Notes under the pieces: model-generated
What the model saw: the letters and a program-made list of their open reading frames with translations, nothing else
Told to the model about the DNA's origin: nothing
The model's database searches: none
Program-made: the position numbers and the translations under genes
Assembly: GCA_030602705.1 (NCBI GenBank)
Contig: JAUVZF010000016.1
Span: 1 to 57,425 of the forward strand
Direction of reading: 5' to 3'
DNA from: Planctomycetota bacterium
GTDB lineage: Bacteria > Planctomycetota > Phycisphaerae > FEN-1346
Length of the DNA: 57,425 nt
In this document: positions 47,076-55,808 of the stretch, piece by piece
Layout: every line of letters begins with the position of its first letter
Position numbering within the stretch: the stretch's first letter is position 1

Positions 47076-47087
47076 AAAGGAGGTGAT
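47076..47087 (+). promoter_or_regulatory. Full-length Shine-Dalgarno sequence
   Basis: AAAGGAGGTGAT is a 12-base perfect complement to the usual 3' end of 16S rRNA. It ends five bases before the ATG of the 55-residue acidic protein and supports this otherwise easily missed gene. Confidence 0.85.
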
Positions 47088-47092
47088 GGTTC

Positions 47093-47260
47093 ATGAGGCC
47101 CGATGACGAATTGCGCGAAGCTGCTGAGGACATGGTCGACACTGGGAAATCACTAGACGAGGAGGTCGAGGAAACTGGTTTGGATCGTGAGGAGCTATCG
47201 GAGGAGTTCGGGGGCGTGATGAGGGAAAGGTACGGAAATGAGGACGACTCGGAGGAATAA
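47093..47260 (+). CDS. Small acidic protein, 55 residues
   Basis: MRPDDELREAAEDMVDTGKS followed by LDEEVEETGLDREELSEEFG and a tail of YGNEDDSEE. Extremely acidic and probably helical; the EEVEETGLDREELSEEFG part resembles an amphipathic helix. It has an ideal ribosome-binding site with correct spacing, so it should be well translated. No known family recognised. Highly acidic small proteins near nucleases can be DNA mimics or antitoxins; here it shares the 28-bp-repeat-bounded segment with the DUF3800 gene, 176 bp downstream of it. Function unproven. Confidence 0.7.
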   Translation: MRPDDELREAAEDMVDTGKSLDEEVEETGLDREELSEEFGGVMRERYGNEDDSEE

Positions 47261-47310
47261 CCTTCAAGCGTCGCCTACCGGCGCCGGTGTTCGCACCCGG
47301 TGACCCGTAC

Positions 47311-47338
47311 TCGCCGAAGCGGCGCCGATGAAGGAAAG
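47311..47338. repeat. 28-bp direct repeat, distal copy of the clpX end
   Basis: Identical to 45976-46003. The reading frame still encodes [10 protein letters not shown] and then TAG, although the upstream bases are not clpX. The flanking gap 47,261-47,562 holds no other gene. Confidence 0.85.
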
Positions 47339-47498
47339 CGCGTAGGCCGCCGGCCCCGCGGGCCTGCGCACCGGCAGATTGGGCGCCTTGACATAAGTAG
47401 GCCCTCGCGGCAACGCCCTTGGGAGTCGCTTGCCCTTCACCTCCATCAGGTTGGGCGGAGGACTCAGACCTCCGAACCGTCCGGCATGCGCGGCACAC

Positions 47499-47540
47499 AA
47501 AAAAGGACCCCGGAAGCCCCTGCTCGGGACGTCCGGGGTT
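47499..47540 (-). terminator. Intrinsic terminator after first PEP-CTERM gene
   Basis: On the minus strand AACCCCGG pairs with CCGGGGTC (19-base loop) and is followed by TTTTTT. It lies 23 bases after the stop of the gene ending at 47563. Confidence 0.75.
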
Positions 47541-47562
47541 GAATTCTCTCTCTGGATTGGCC

Positions 47563-48333
47563 CTATTTCCGCCGCCGCAGCCCCATGGCTGCCAGGCCGA
47601 TTCCCACCAGCGCCAGCGTGGCCGGCTCGGGCGTGATAGTGAACCGGGTACCCTCGACGGTGCCCCAGGCCCCGCCAAGAAGTATTTCGCCGCCCTCAAG
47701 AGCCGCCTCGAACGACGGATAATCCGGCGGCAACGTGAGTCCGACGCCCTCGTAGATACCCACCGTGTGACCGTAGCGCACCTGACAGAGTGGATCGGCC
47801 ACATAGGTGCCCTCGAAGACCTCCGTCGAGGTGGCATTCATGATCGCACCGCCCGCCACGGTGACCGTGAGGACCTGAAAGTAAACGTCCAGGGCGAAGT
47901 CGTACTCGGTGATGCCCCCATCGCCTCCCCACCAGGGTGCGGCGCCGCTGTCGCTCTTCAGAAGCAGATGGGCAGCGCTCACGTCGAAGTCACGCTTCAC
48001 GATAAACGTGCCGTCGGCGGCGCCCGGATTGCCGAAGAGGGTGGTCGTGCCGGCCAGGACCGCCCCGGTCAGTTCCCACTGGTTCCCGAGGTTTGCCCCG
48101 TCCCAACTGGCGGCATGGGCGCCGTTGCGTACGTGGTTGGGATTGCCGTTGATGTAGCCTTCCGACCAGCGGCCCATGAGGACGGAGCCACCGAGTTCAA
48201 CGCTCTTATAGTCCCCGAGAATCGGGCCGGCTTCGGCTGCCGAGATGCCTAGAAAAGCCACCAGTGCAGCAGCAAGAGCACCCAGAACGAACGCATTAGG
48301 ACGTAGAGAAAGACCGCGCGCACAAGACATCAT
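47563..48333 (-). CDS. PEP-CTERM sorting domain protein (1)
   Basis: 256 residues with signal peptide (RPNAFVLGALAAALVAFLGISAAEA) and C-terminal PEPATLALVGIGLAAMGLRRRK: the Pro-Glu-Pro motif, a transmembrane helix and a basic tail, the exosortase sorting signal. The middle is strand-rich (FIVKRDFDVSAAHLLLKSDSG, DVYFQVLTVTVAGGAIMNATS), probably an extracellular beta-sandwich. No enzyme motif. GGGGAGGG precedes the start codon. Terminator and promoter are both visible, so it is a single-gene unit. Confidence 0.88.
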   Translation of the reverse strand: MMSCARGLSLRPNAFVLGALAAALVAFLGISAAEAGPILGDYKSVELGGSVLMGRWSEGYINGNPNHVRNGAHAASWDGANLGNQWELTGAVLAGTTTLFGNPGAADGTFIVKRDFDVSAAHLLLKSDSGAAPWWGGDGGITEYDFALDVYFQVLTVTVAGGAIMNATSTEVFEGTYVADPLCQVRYGHTVGIYEGVGLTLPPDYPSFEAALEGGEILLGGAWGTVEGTRFTITPEPATLALVGIGLAAMGLRRRK

Positions 48334-48390
48334 CGTTTACCCTCCCCTGGGCATTATTGGGTCGGCCCCATGGCCAACCAGGAACCCCCT

Positions 48391-48418
48391 AGTATACCAC
48401 AGTTTGGGCTGGATGCAA
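48391..48418 (-). promoter_or_regulatory. Likely promoter of PEP-CTERM gene 1
   Basis: On the minus strand TTGCAT (48418-48413), 16-base spacer, then TATACT (48396-48391), about 58 bases before the ATG at 48333. Confidence 0.45.
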
Positions 48419-48613
48419 CTCAAACGCTGGTTTTTTCATGGTTTGTGACTCCAGATATTAACCTGGGCAGTCTGGGAAAGGTCCGGCCACGACAAACCGG
48501 GCGCCATTGGCGGGGCAGACAGAATGGGCGCCTCCGACCGGGCAAGGACGCCGACGGGACGCCTCCTCGGCCGACGGGGCGGGCGCAGCCAAACAGGCGG
48601 CAACACGAAGAAG

Positions 48614-48643
48614 AAAAAAGGCAAGAGCGCCGGACGCTCTTGC
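48614..48643 (-). terminator. Intrinsic terminator after PEP-CTERM phosphoesterase
   Basis: Minus strand GCAAGAGCGTCCGGCGCTCTTGC forms a near-perfect stem followed by CC and six T. It lies 44 bases after the stop at 48688. The rest of 48,334-48,687 holds no gene. Confidence 0.85.
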
Positions 48644-48687
48644 CTAAGATTGGCTCACTTGTCCTGCCTGGGAGAAGCGAACAGGCC

Positions 48688-49674
48688 CTATTTCCGCCGT
48701 CGCTTGACCAGCACTGCCGCCAGGCCCAGTCCCATCAGGCCGACCGTCGCGGGCTCGGGGACCACGGTGATGCTATCGGCCAGACTGAAGCGGCCATCGC
48801 CAAGGTCGCGGTAGACGTTGATGACCGCCTCGTCGGCCTCAACGGTTACGTCGAGGAAGGTCTTGCCATCGCCCAGATCGAACCCGGCGTTCCCCACGTC
48901 GATCTGCCAGACCTCGCCAAGGTGGTTCTCGTCGCCCTGGTGCTGGGAGTAGAAGTGGGTGTGGGAACAGAAGTAGGCCGGAACGTGTTCGGCCTCGAGC
49001 AGACCCCAGAACGCGTCGCGGTTGCCGGGATACTGGTCGAGGCTGTCTCCTACATGCCGAACGTAGGGGAAGGCCGGCTCGTGGCCGAACACGAAGACGA
49101 AGGGTCTCGTATTGGCCGCCAGATCCTGGGCCAGCCACTGGCGCAGGGCCGACACGATGTCGCCGTCGGTGCCCGTGTCGCTTGCGCCGTCCCAGTACTG
49201 GTTGAGCACCACGAAATGCGCGTTGGCGTGGTCCCAGGCGTAGGTCGTCTCGATGCAGGTAGCGGGGCCGTTCTGGTTGGTGTAGGTCTTGAGCGGAATC
49301 CGAACCCCGTTCCCATTTTGATATTCATTCCGGAGCCAGGTCATCTCGACCGGCCTCACGGCTTCGTGGTTGCCAATGACGGGGTACCACAGGGCCGAAG
49401 GCCCGAAGGCTGCGTCGATCACCTCACGGTTCTGGGCGATGGTTCCGTCGATGTCGCCGATCGACACATGAAAGGCGCCGTAGTCCGTGACGAGCGGGTT
49501 GTTGCCTTCCCAGTTGGCCGGGTCGCCCGCGATGGCGCCGAGGACGTTGGCGAAGTCGGTATGATACCGGCACGGGTCAGCCGTGACCGTAAAGTGGAAC
49601 CCTGCCCCCGTCGCGCCAGAGATCGACAGCAGCACGAGGCCGGCCAAGACGCTCACACTAAGGGGCGAGCGCAT
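48688..49674 (-). CDS. Metallophosphoesterase with PEP-CTERM anchor (2)
   Basis: 328 residues. Signal peptide MRSPLSVSVLAGLVLLSISGATG. Calcineurin-like phosphoesterase motifs in order: FHFTVTADPCRYH (Asp), HVSIGDIDG (GD), WYPVIGNHEAV (GNHE), VFVFGHEPAF (His) and YFCSHTHFYSQH (GHxH-like, here SHTH). C-terminal PEPATVGLMGLGLAAVLVKRRRK is the exosortase signal, so this is a surface-bound phosphatase or phosphodiesterase. The ATG at 49674 has AGGGAG at suitable spacing; ATG 49680 and TTG 49695 are alternatives. The first Asp motif is weak (ADPCRYH instead of D-x-H). Confidence 0.88.
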   Translation of the reverse strand: MRSPLSVSVLAGLVLLSISGATGAGFHFTVTADPCRYHTDFANVLGAIAGDPANWEGNNPLVTDYGAFHVSIGDIDGTIAQNREVIDAAFGPSALWYPVIGNHEAVRPVEMTWLRNEYQNGNGVRIPLKTYTNQNGPATCIETTYAWDHANAHFVVLNQYWDGASDTGTDGDIVSALRQWLAQDLAANTRPFVFVFGHEPAFPYVRHVGDSLDQYPGNRDAFWGLLEAEHVPAYFCSHTHFYSQHQGDENHLGEVWQIDVGNAGFDLGDGKTFLDVTVEADEAVINVYRDLGDGRFSLADSITVVPEPATVGLMGLGLAAVLVKRRRK

Positions 49675-49856
49675 AGCCATCTCCCTGGTTTTCAAGCAGA
49701 TGCACTTGAGACCTTATGAATCAGCCCTGGTTCGCCCGCGCGCCTCATGCTAATGCCAAATCGGCATAAGTCCGGAATAACCTTTTTGACCGCGTTGCCG
49801 CCGTGCGGCCCTCGCCTCGGTTATGTTCGTCTGCCCTGCCGCAAGTGAATCAGGCC

Positions 49857-50696
49857 CTATTTCCGCCGTCGCTTGACCAGCGTCGCCACCAGGCCCAATC
49901 CCACAAGGGCCAACGTGGCCGGCTCGGGCACGCCGGCGTGCCCGCCGATGCCTCCGAGCACGGTGCCGACGATGTTGTCCGACGGGCTATAATTGGGATT
50001 CGTGAAGATCGGGGCGTCGGGCACCTCGGCCACGAAGTCGAACATGACCTCGCCGAGGTCAAACCCCAGCGCCGCCGCGGGCTCGCCGAGCAACGTATTC
50101 ACCTTGCCCCGGCCTTCGACCTTGAAGAGGCGGTTCTCGCCCACCCGGGCCAGCAGCGTGACCGCCGTGAAGTCGATGTCCAGCAGGACGATGTCGTTCG
50201 GCAGGGGGGCCGCCGGATACAGCGGCGCCGAGGCGGGGCCCATCGCCTGGTTGAAGATCTGGCCGGTGATGATCAGGTGGCCGCTATCGCCCACCAGGCT
50301 GATGTCGAACCTGTCGCCGCCCGGGGCGGTGTACGGTCCGTCGTTGGTGGTGAACGACATGGTCAGTTCCAGGTCGCCGCCGGAGGTGGCCGAGTTCGCT
50401 ACCGGGTAGGGAAACGCCGACGCCGCAGGGCCGCCAAGCAGCGTAGCCAACAGCCCCGCGTAGGAATACGACGGCACGTAATGGTTCGGTACCGGGGACT
50501 GAAGATAAATCAAGTCCGCGCCCGCGCCGTTGTAGTCGTACACGACGCCCCACGGACCTCCGGCACCGTCCCAGTAGGGCACGTCCAGCGTGAAGTCGTG
50601 ATCCTCAATTTCCACGCTTAGCGGCGCCGCCCATGCAGGCGATGCGACGCCAACCACGCCCAACGCCACAGCGGCAAGAAGAATGCGATTCAACAT
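49857..50696 (-). CDS. PEP-CTERM sorting domain protein (3)
   Basis: 279 residues. Signal peptide MLNRILLAAVALGVVGVASPAWA, and C-terminal VPEPATLALVGLGLVATLVKRRRK, the exosortase signal. The interior contains repeated strands (LELTMSFTTNDGPYTAPGGDRFDISLVG, VLLDIDFTAVTLLARVGE) typical of secreted beta-rich PEP-CTERM proteins, without catalytic motifs. GGAGGGC precedes the ATG at 50696; the frame is open further upstream but lacks coding character. The C-terminal anchor is nearly identical to that of the two downstream PEP-CTERM genes. Confidence 0.87.
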   Translation of the reverse strand: MLNRILLAAVALGVVGVASPAWAAPLSVEIEDHDFTLDVPYWDGAGGPWGVVYDYNGAGADLIYLQSPVPNHYVPSYSYAGLLATLLGGPAASAFPYPVANSATSGGDLELTMSFTTNDGPYTAPGGDRFDISLVGDSGHLIITGQIFNQAMGPASAPLYPAAPLPNDIVLLDIDFTAVTLLARVGENRLFKVEGRGKVNTLLGEPAAALGFDLGEVMFDFVAEVPDAPIFTNPNYSPSDNIVGTVLGGIGGHAGVPEPATLALVGLGLVATLVKRRRK

Positions 50697-51207
50697 TGGA
50701 AAGCCCTCCGACATGCACGGTACCCTCAAGGGTCCGGGCACGACCCCGGGTGCGACATTCCCGGATTCCTGGTTCCGGCACCCTGTCACCCGCCCACACA
50801 CGGGAATTCAGAGCAACCGCTTTGATTCACGTACTTCCACTCTATCGATAAACAGGGTGATACTTCAGGAGGGCTATCCCCGCAGACAGCCTCCCGGATG
50901 CGCCAACATCATGTAAGTGTACCCCAAATTGCCCAGAAGTCAAATGCGGCAGGACGTTTCTAAGGAAATTCTTCGGAATAAGCGCTCATGCCCGCCCAGA
51001 ATCAACCTTACCCCACCCTCACAAAATTGCCCAGATTAACACGCCGGGTGGGTTGAAACCGGCTGTCCGAACCTCTCCGGACAGCCAGTATCCATCCGAT
51101 TTCACGTTGCACGGACGGGCAGGCCCCAACTGGGATGGGCAGGTATCTGCTGCTGCTATGGCGACCACTCTGGCCGCTACGTAATCGCTTGTTCCACCAT
51201 CACGCCG
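50697..51207. other. Intergenic region with a strong hairpin
   Basis: No gene seen. GGCTGTCCG and CGGACAGCC form a perfect 9-bp stem at 51061-51086. AAATTGCCCAGA occurs twice (about 50,926 and 51,022). Less GC-rich than coding parts. Confidence 0.6.
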
Positions 51208-51693
51208 CTACCACCGGAAAATGCTCCGCAGACCTCCCGTGCGGAAACTGTGCGGCCTGCGCATGATGCGCACCGTCGGGCGGTGCGGGCGGATCAGCGA
51301 ACGGTGCGGGCGGATCGGCGAACGGTGCGGGCGGATCAGCACGTGCACACGCGGGTAAACGTACGTGTAGGTCGGCACGCAGTAGGTCACGGTGGGCACG
51401 TATCTCGTGACGGGCACGACCGTCGGCAAGATCGTCCGCGTCGTGACGCACGTCGTCGTGGCCTGGGTGCCGTCGTGGAACCCGTCACGATAGCCCTCCT
51501 GATAGCCCGCCTGGTACACTTGTTGAACGACGGGAGGCGATACGGGTGCCGGCACGACCACGGTCTGCGCCGTGCTGATGACCCGCGTCCCGCCACCCCA
51601 GAAGACGATTCCTCCGGCCTGTGCCTGTGCGGCAAGGCCCAGGACGATCACGGCGGCTGCGGCAACAACGATGGCCTTCAGTGACGTGTTCAT
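51208..51693 (-). CDS. Small secreted protein with His/Arg-Pro repeats
   Basis: 161 residues. Signal peptide MNTSLKAIVVAAAAVIVLGLAAQAQA. A Gln/Tyr/Gly segment (VVQQVYQAGYQEGYRDGFHDGTQ) and a Tyr/Pro/Val-rich stretch (PTVTYCVPTYTYVYPRVHV) precede three tandem copies of the hexapeptide IRPHRS (18-bp DNA repeats about 51,280-51,345). Basic, probably envelope-associated; no known domain. GGAAGGAGG just before the ATG at 51693. A further ATG at 51783 would add 30 residues and lie only a few bases from the predicted transcription start. Confidence 0.7.
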   Translation of the reverse strand: MNTSLKAIVVAAAAVIVLGLAAQAQAGGIVFWGGGTRVISTAQTVVVPAPVSPPVVQQVYQAGYQEGYRDGFHDGTQATTTCVTTRTILPTVVPVTRYVPTVTYCVPTYTYVYPRVHVLIRPHRSPIRPHRSLIRPHRPTVRIMRRPHSFRTGGLRSIFRW

Positions 51694-51795
51694 GATCCGC
51701 CTCCTTCCGCTGAGTTCCGCGAGACGTTCGCCGTGCGTCGCCTCGTCCGCCGATTTCGACGCAAGATGCGCCGCGGTATTCATTTCCTCACTGAA

Positions 51796-51824
51796 ATTAT
51801 TTCACACGAAAGCGCTTTTGTCAA
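51796..51824 (-). promoter_or_regulatory. Strong sigma-70-type promoter
   Basis: Minus strand TTGACA (51824-51819), exactly 17 bases, AATAAT (51801-51796). Start of transcription would be near 51,789, about 95 bases before the chosen start of the His/Arg-Pro repeat protein. Confidence 0.7.
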
Positions 51825-52104
51825 GTCGGCGGCGAAATAGCCGCGCAAGTCTCCTTTGGCGTGATCCCGGCAGGTGCACCGCCTGCCGTGTGGTCGCCGG
51901 CCCTTTCGCGTTTGGCTATGAGCAAGTTCCGGCACAAAATCGGCCGTTTCCCGTCCGTGTGCGCCATGATGGTCGCCTGACCGACGGTTCTCGAGACTCC
52001 GCCTGCGGCTCACCTCTGTCGCTATAAGCCTTTGTTCTGGCCAGACTTACGCTGTGCGTCGAGCGTTCCGCACCTGCTTCTATCCCGCCCTGCCCGCCCC
52101 CGAT

Positions 52105-52132
52105 TTGACTATCCAGCCAGCATCCGTACCTT
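52105..52132 (+). promoter_or_regulatory. Possible promoter of the giant calpain gene
   Basis: TTGACT at 52105-52110, 16-base spacer, TACCTT at 52127-52132, about 80 bases upstream of the ATG at 52213. The rest of 51,825-52,212 shows no gene. Confidence 0.4.
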
Positions 52133-52212
52133 TTAGTTAAGCAAGGCAATCTGGAAAGGCTGGGGGTTCTGGCTTGCCGCCTGTAGGTCGCTGGTTTTCC
52201 GAGGGGTAAAAC

Positions 52213-55200
52213 ATGGCTGGTCGTAACAACCTGCCGCCGACATTCGAGAATCTCGAGTCCCGCTTTCTGCTGAGCGCATGGCGGTCCGACCTCATGGACG
52301 CCTTCGCGTCGGCCGAGGCCGTCGAGATCGGCGCGCTGGACCACGTGACCACCGACGGCCGGGTCGAGACGCCCGGCGGCCAGCACTATTACAAGTTCAC
52401 CGCCTCGGCCAACGGGCGGGTCCACATCGAACTGGCCGGCGACGCCGGCGGCCTCGACCCGTACCTCGAGATCTTCAGCCATCGGGGCAGGCGGTACGGG
52501 CTCAACGACAACGCCTCGGACGATACGCTCGACAGCAGCGTGACCCTTCGCCGCGCGCGGGCCGGCCAGACCTATTACGTTCGCGCCTCCGGCGTGGGCG
52601 ACACCGTCGGCGACTTCGACCTGTCCATCACCAGCGATCCCACCGACGACATCGGCAACACCTTCGACGAGGCCAAGGAACTGCGGCTCTACAGCCGCCG
52701 GGGCTCTACCTCGGCCTACGCGCGCGGCACCATCAACTACGCCGGCGACGTGGACATGACGTCGTTCGTTGCGACCCAGTCGGGACTGGTAACGGTGACG
52801 CAGCGGGGCCGGAGGCGCGCCGGACTCGTGGGCGAGGTGGCGGCCTACGACGCCGACGGCACCCTGCTCGCGACCGACGACGCCACCGACGGCGCGAGCG
52901 CATCCGTGAGTTTCAGCGTCCTCGCCGGGCAGCGGTACTACACGGCGTTCGGAGGCGTGGGCGATGCCACCGGATACTACGGCGTCAGGCTCACGACCAT
53001 CCCCGAGCCGTTCGCGTCGGCCCAGGTGCTGGACGTGGGCGCGGACGACGCAGCCAGCGTAGCCGGAACTCTGGCCGAGGCCGGCCAATCCGTCGCCTAC
53101 AAATTCACGGCAAAGGCCGGCGGCACGATCACCGTGGACATGAAAGCCGACGGCGACGGCCTCGATCCGTACCTGGAACTCTATCGGACCCCGGGCAGGA
53201 TCCGGCAGCGGAACAACAACGCGTCGCCCGACACGCTCGATGCCCGTCTCCGTCTGCGTGTCCGGGCCGGCGACACCTACTACGTGGTGGCCTCCGGGGC
53301 GGGCGAGACCGTCGGCCGGTACGACTTGACGGTCACGAGCGACCCGACCGACGATTTCGTCAACACCATCGACGAGGCCAAACCGATCCGGATGAACGCG
53401 CGAACCGGTTCGGCCTACGCCCGCGGCACGATCAACTACGCCGGCGACATCGACGTCATCGCCTTCGTGGCCGCCCATACCGGTACCATGACGGTCGAGC
53501 AGAACGTTTCGGGCCGGCGGTCGGCGATGTCGGGCGAACTGTGGGTCCACGACGCCGATGGCAACCTGCTCGGCCACGACGCCGACGCCAGCGATGCCGG
53601 GTCCTCCCTGACGTTCGAGATTGTCGGCGGCCGCACCTACTATGCCACGTTCGGCAGCGTCAACAACGCGACCGGCCGGTACGGCGTCAGGATCACCACG
53701 ACCAAGGCGCCCACGCCCGACCCCAACCCGGGTCCCGACGAGTTCGCGGGCGCGCAGACGCTGAACCTGACGGCCGGCGGCCGGGCGACCGTCGACGGGG
53801 TGATCGCGGCGCAGACCGACTCGCACATGTACCGCCTGACGGCACCCGCTGACGGATACATTGACGTGGACATGGTCGCCGACGGCAGCGACCTTGATTC
53901 GTACCTGGCGGTGTACGACGGCAAACGGCGGCTCCTCGGGCAGAACGACAACGCCTCGGCCGACTCGCGCGGCAGCCGCCTCTCGGTACACGTCCGCGAG
54001 GGCAAGGTGTACTACGTTCGCGCGTGCGGCACGGCCGGCACCGCCGGGCAGTACACGCTCGTGGTGGCGAGCGACCCGGAGGATGACTGCGGCGACACCT
54101 TCCAGGACGCCGGCACCATCCGGCTCGATTCCGAGACCGGCGACGGCCAGTCGTCCGGCAAGATCAACTACGCCGGTGACGTGGACATGATGTCGCTTGC
54201 GGCCACGCAGACGGGCGTGATGCACGTCGAGCAGACGGTCTGGGGCCGCAACTCACAGTTCTCGGGCAAACTGACCGTCTACGACGCCGACGGCAACGAG
54301 TTGGCCGACGACGACGATGCCTCCGACGCTGCGGCCAGTCTCAGCCTATCGGTCACCGGCGGCCGGACCTACTACGCGGCGTTCGAGGGTCTGGACGGCG
54401 CGACCGGCTGGTACAAGGTCACCGTCACGACCGAGATACCGACGCCGCCTGATCCCGATCCGGAGCCCGATCCCGCGCACGATCCCGCGCCCGCTCCGCC
54501 CGACGGCGAGTATACGCCGGGCTTCATGGTGCTGGCCCACGTGTTGGGCGAGGGCGCCAACCTGCAGTTGGTCGTTGTCGGAACCGACGGAGCCGACACG
54601 ATCTGCCTGTCGCAAGCGAGCGATTCCATGACGCTCACCACGCCGTGGGGCACCACGACCTACTCCGGTTCCTTCTCGGCCACCGTGGTCTATGGCTTTG
54701 CCGGGGCCGACACGATCCGCCTGGACTACACCGTCACGGCGACCTCGCAGGTGTACGGCGGCACGGGCGACGACCAACTGTTCGAGGCCGGCTCGGGGAG
54801 TGGCTGGATTTACGGCCAGACGGGCGACGACCTGCTGGTCACCGTGGGAGGCGGGGCCGATCGCACCTACGGCGGGACGGGGTTCGACAGTTTCTGGATC
54901 GACGGCGCCGATGCCATCGGCGATGTCGAGACGGCCGAGGTGATAGCCGCCTCCGTCCACCGGATCGGCCAGTTCTATCAGCCGACCAGCAACCCGGCAG
55001 AGCATGTGTCGCTCGAGATCGCGGGGCAGGACATCGTGGATCCGGTGGCGAGCGGCACGTACCGCGACTTCTCCTCCCGCCAACTCTTCGTGGACGGGCC
55101 CCAGTACGACGACGTCCGCCAGGGCGCCGTCGGCGACTGTTACTTCCTGGCGTCGTTGGCATCGCTGGCCGACACCGACCCCGGCATCATCGAGCAGATG

Positions 55201-55749
55201 GTCGCCCCGATGGGCGACGGCACGTACGCCGTCCGCTACTACCGCAGCGGGCAGCCGGTGTACGTCCGCGTGGATGCCGAACTGCCGGGCACCAGCATCT
55301 CGCCTCGGTACGCGAAACTGACGCCCGACGGCGAACTGTGGGTCGCCTTGGCCGAGAAAGCCTACGCGCAGTTCCGGTACGGCCAGAACTCTTATGCGTC
55401 GATCTCCGGCGGCTGGATGGATCCGGTGTACCGCGCGGTGACCGGATTGTGGACGACGCGGCTGTGGCCAAGTTCCTCGAGCGTCGCTTCGTCCATGGCC
55501 GACCACCTTGCCGCCGGCCACGCCGTGACGGTTGGCTCGGATAGCAATGCGGCCAGTCCCATCGTCGGCCTGCACGCCTACATGGTCAAGTCGGTTGAGG
55601 CCGACGCGGGCGAGACGCACGTCACGGTTTACAACCCGTGGGGGTTCGACGGCAGGTCCTATGACAGCAATCCGGGTGACGGGCTGTTGACGCTTACGCT
55701 GGCTCAGTTCCAGCAGGACTTCACGGCGGTGGTGATTTCGCTGGCGTGA
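52213..55749 (+). CDS. Giant secreted calpain-like protease with PPC repeats and LEPR-XLL start
   Basis: 1178 residues. The N-terminus TFENLESRFLLSA is the planctomycete LEPR-XLL-type motif, linked with export to the surface. Three long repeats of about 240 residues follow (roughly 30-270, 271-505, 515-755), each of two PPC-like beta-sandwich halves (YKFTASANGRVHIELAGDAGGLDPYLEIF... and INYAGDVDMTSFVATQSGLVTVTQ...). A Pro/Asp linker (PDPDPEPDPAHDPAPAPP) leads to RTX-like Gly-Asp repeats (GGTGDDQLFEAGSGSGWIYGQTGDD). The C-terminus is a C2 (calpain) cysteine protease: Cys976 in QGAVGDCYFLASLASLA, His1121 in LHAYMVKSVE and Asn1141 in NPWG, all three catalytic residues present. Likely Ca-dependent extracellular proteolysis. 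Confidence 0.92.
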   Translation: MAGRNNLPPTFENLESRFLLSAWRSDLMDAFASAEAVEIGALDHVTTDGRVETPGGQHYYKFTASANGRVHIELAGDAGGLDPYLEIFSHRGRRYGLNDNASDDTLDSSVTLRRARAGQTYYVRASGVGDTVGDFDLSITSDPTDDIGNTFDEAKELRLYSRRGSTSAYARGTINYAGDVDMTSFVATQSGLVTVTQRGRRRAGLVGEVAAYDADGTLLATDDATDGASASVSFSVLAGQRYYTAFGGVGDATGYYGVRLTTIPEPFASAQVLDVGADDAASVAGTLAEAGQSVAYKFTAKAGGTITVDMKADGDGLDPYLELYRTPGRIRQRNNNASPDTLDARLRLRVRAGDTYYVVASGAGETVGRYDLTVTSDPTDDFVNTIDEAKPIRMNARTGSAYARGTINYAGDIDVIAFVAAHTGTMTVEQNVSGRRSAMSGELWVHDADGNLLGHDADASDAGSSLTFEIVGGRTYYATFGSVNNATGRYGVRITTTKAPTPDPNPGPDEFAGAQTLNLTAGGRATVDGVIAAQTDSHMYRLTAPADGYIDVDMVADGSDLDSYLAVYDGKRRLLGQNDNASADSRGSRLSVHVREGKVYYVRACGTAGTAGQYTLVVASDPEDDCGDTFQDAGTIRLDSETGDGQSSGKINYAGDVDMMSLAATQTGVMHVEQTVWGRNSQFSGKLTVYDADGNELADDDDASDAAASLSLSVTGGRTYYAAFEGLDGATGWYKVTVTTEIPTPPDPDPEPDPAHDPAPAPPDGEYTPGFMVLAHVLGEGANLQLVVVGTDGADTICLSQASDSMTLTTPWGTTTYSGSFSATVVYGFAGADTIRLDYTVTATSQVYGGTGDDQLFEAGSGSGWIYGQTGDDLLVTVGGGADRTYGGTGFDSFWIDGADAIGDVETAEVIAASVHRIGQFYQPTSNPAEHVSLEIAGQDIVDPVASGTYRDFSSRQLFVDGPQYDDVRQGAVGDCYFLASLASLADTDPGIIEQMVAPMGDGTYAVRYYRSGQPVYVRVDAELPGTSISPRYAKLTPDGELWVALAEKAYAQFRYGQNSYASISGGWMDPVYRAVTGLWTTRLWPSSSSVASSMADHLAAGHAVTVGSDSNAASPIVGLHAYMVKSVEADAGETHVTVYNPWGFDGRSYDSNPGDGLLTLTLAQFQQDFTAVVISLA

Positions 55750-55786
55750 GTTGACGCAGCGGCTGGCGTGGGGTTCCGTGGGTCTT

Positions 55787-55808
55787 GCGCGGCCCGTACG
55801 GGCCGCGC
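55787..55808. repeat. 22-bp perfect palindrome with GGCCCGTACGGGCC core (second copy)
   Basis: Same 22 bases as at 29634, 37 bases after the calpain stop and followed by ACTTTT, so it could act as terminator. The remainder of 55,750-56,067 shows only a 23-codon GTG ORF at 55930 that I do not trust. Confidence 0.7.

Noticed and set aside
51916..54225. 769-codon minus-strand ORF opposite the calpain gene
   Set aside because: Repetitive shadow of the PPC repeats, no start signal.
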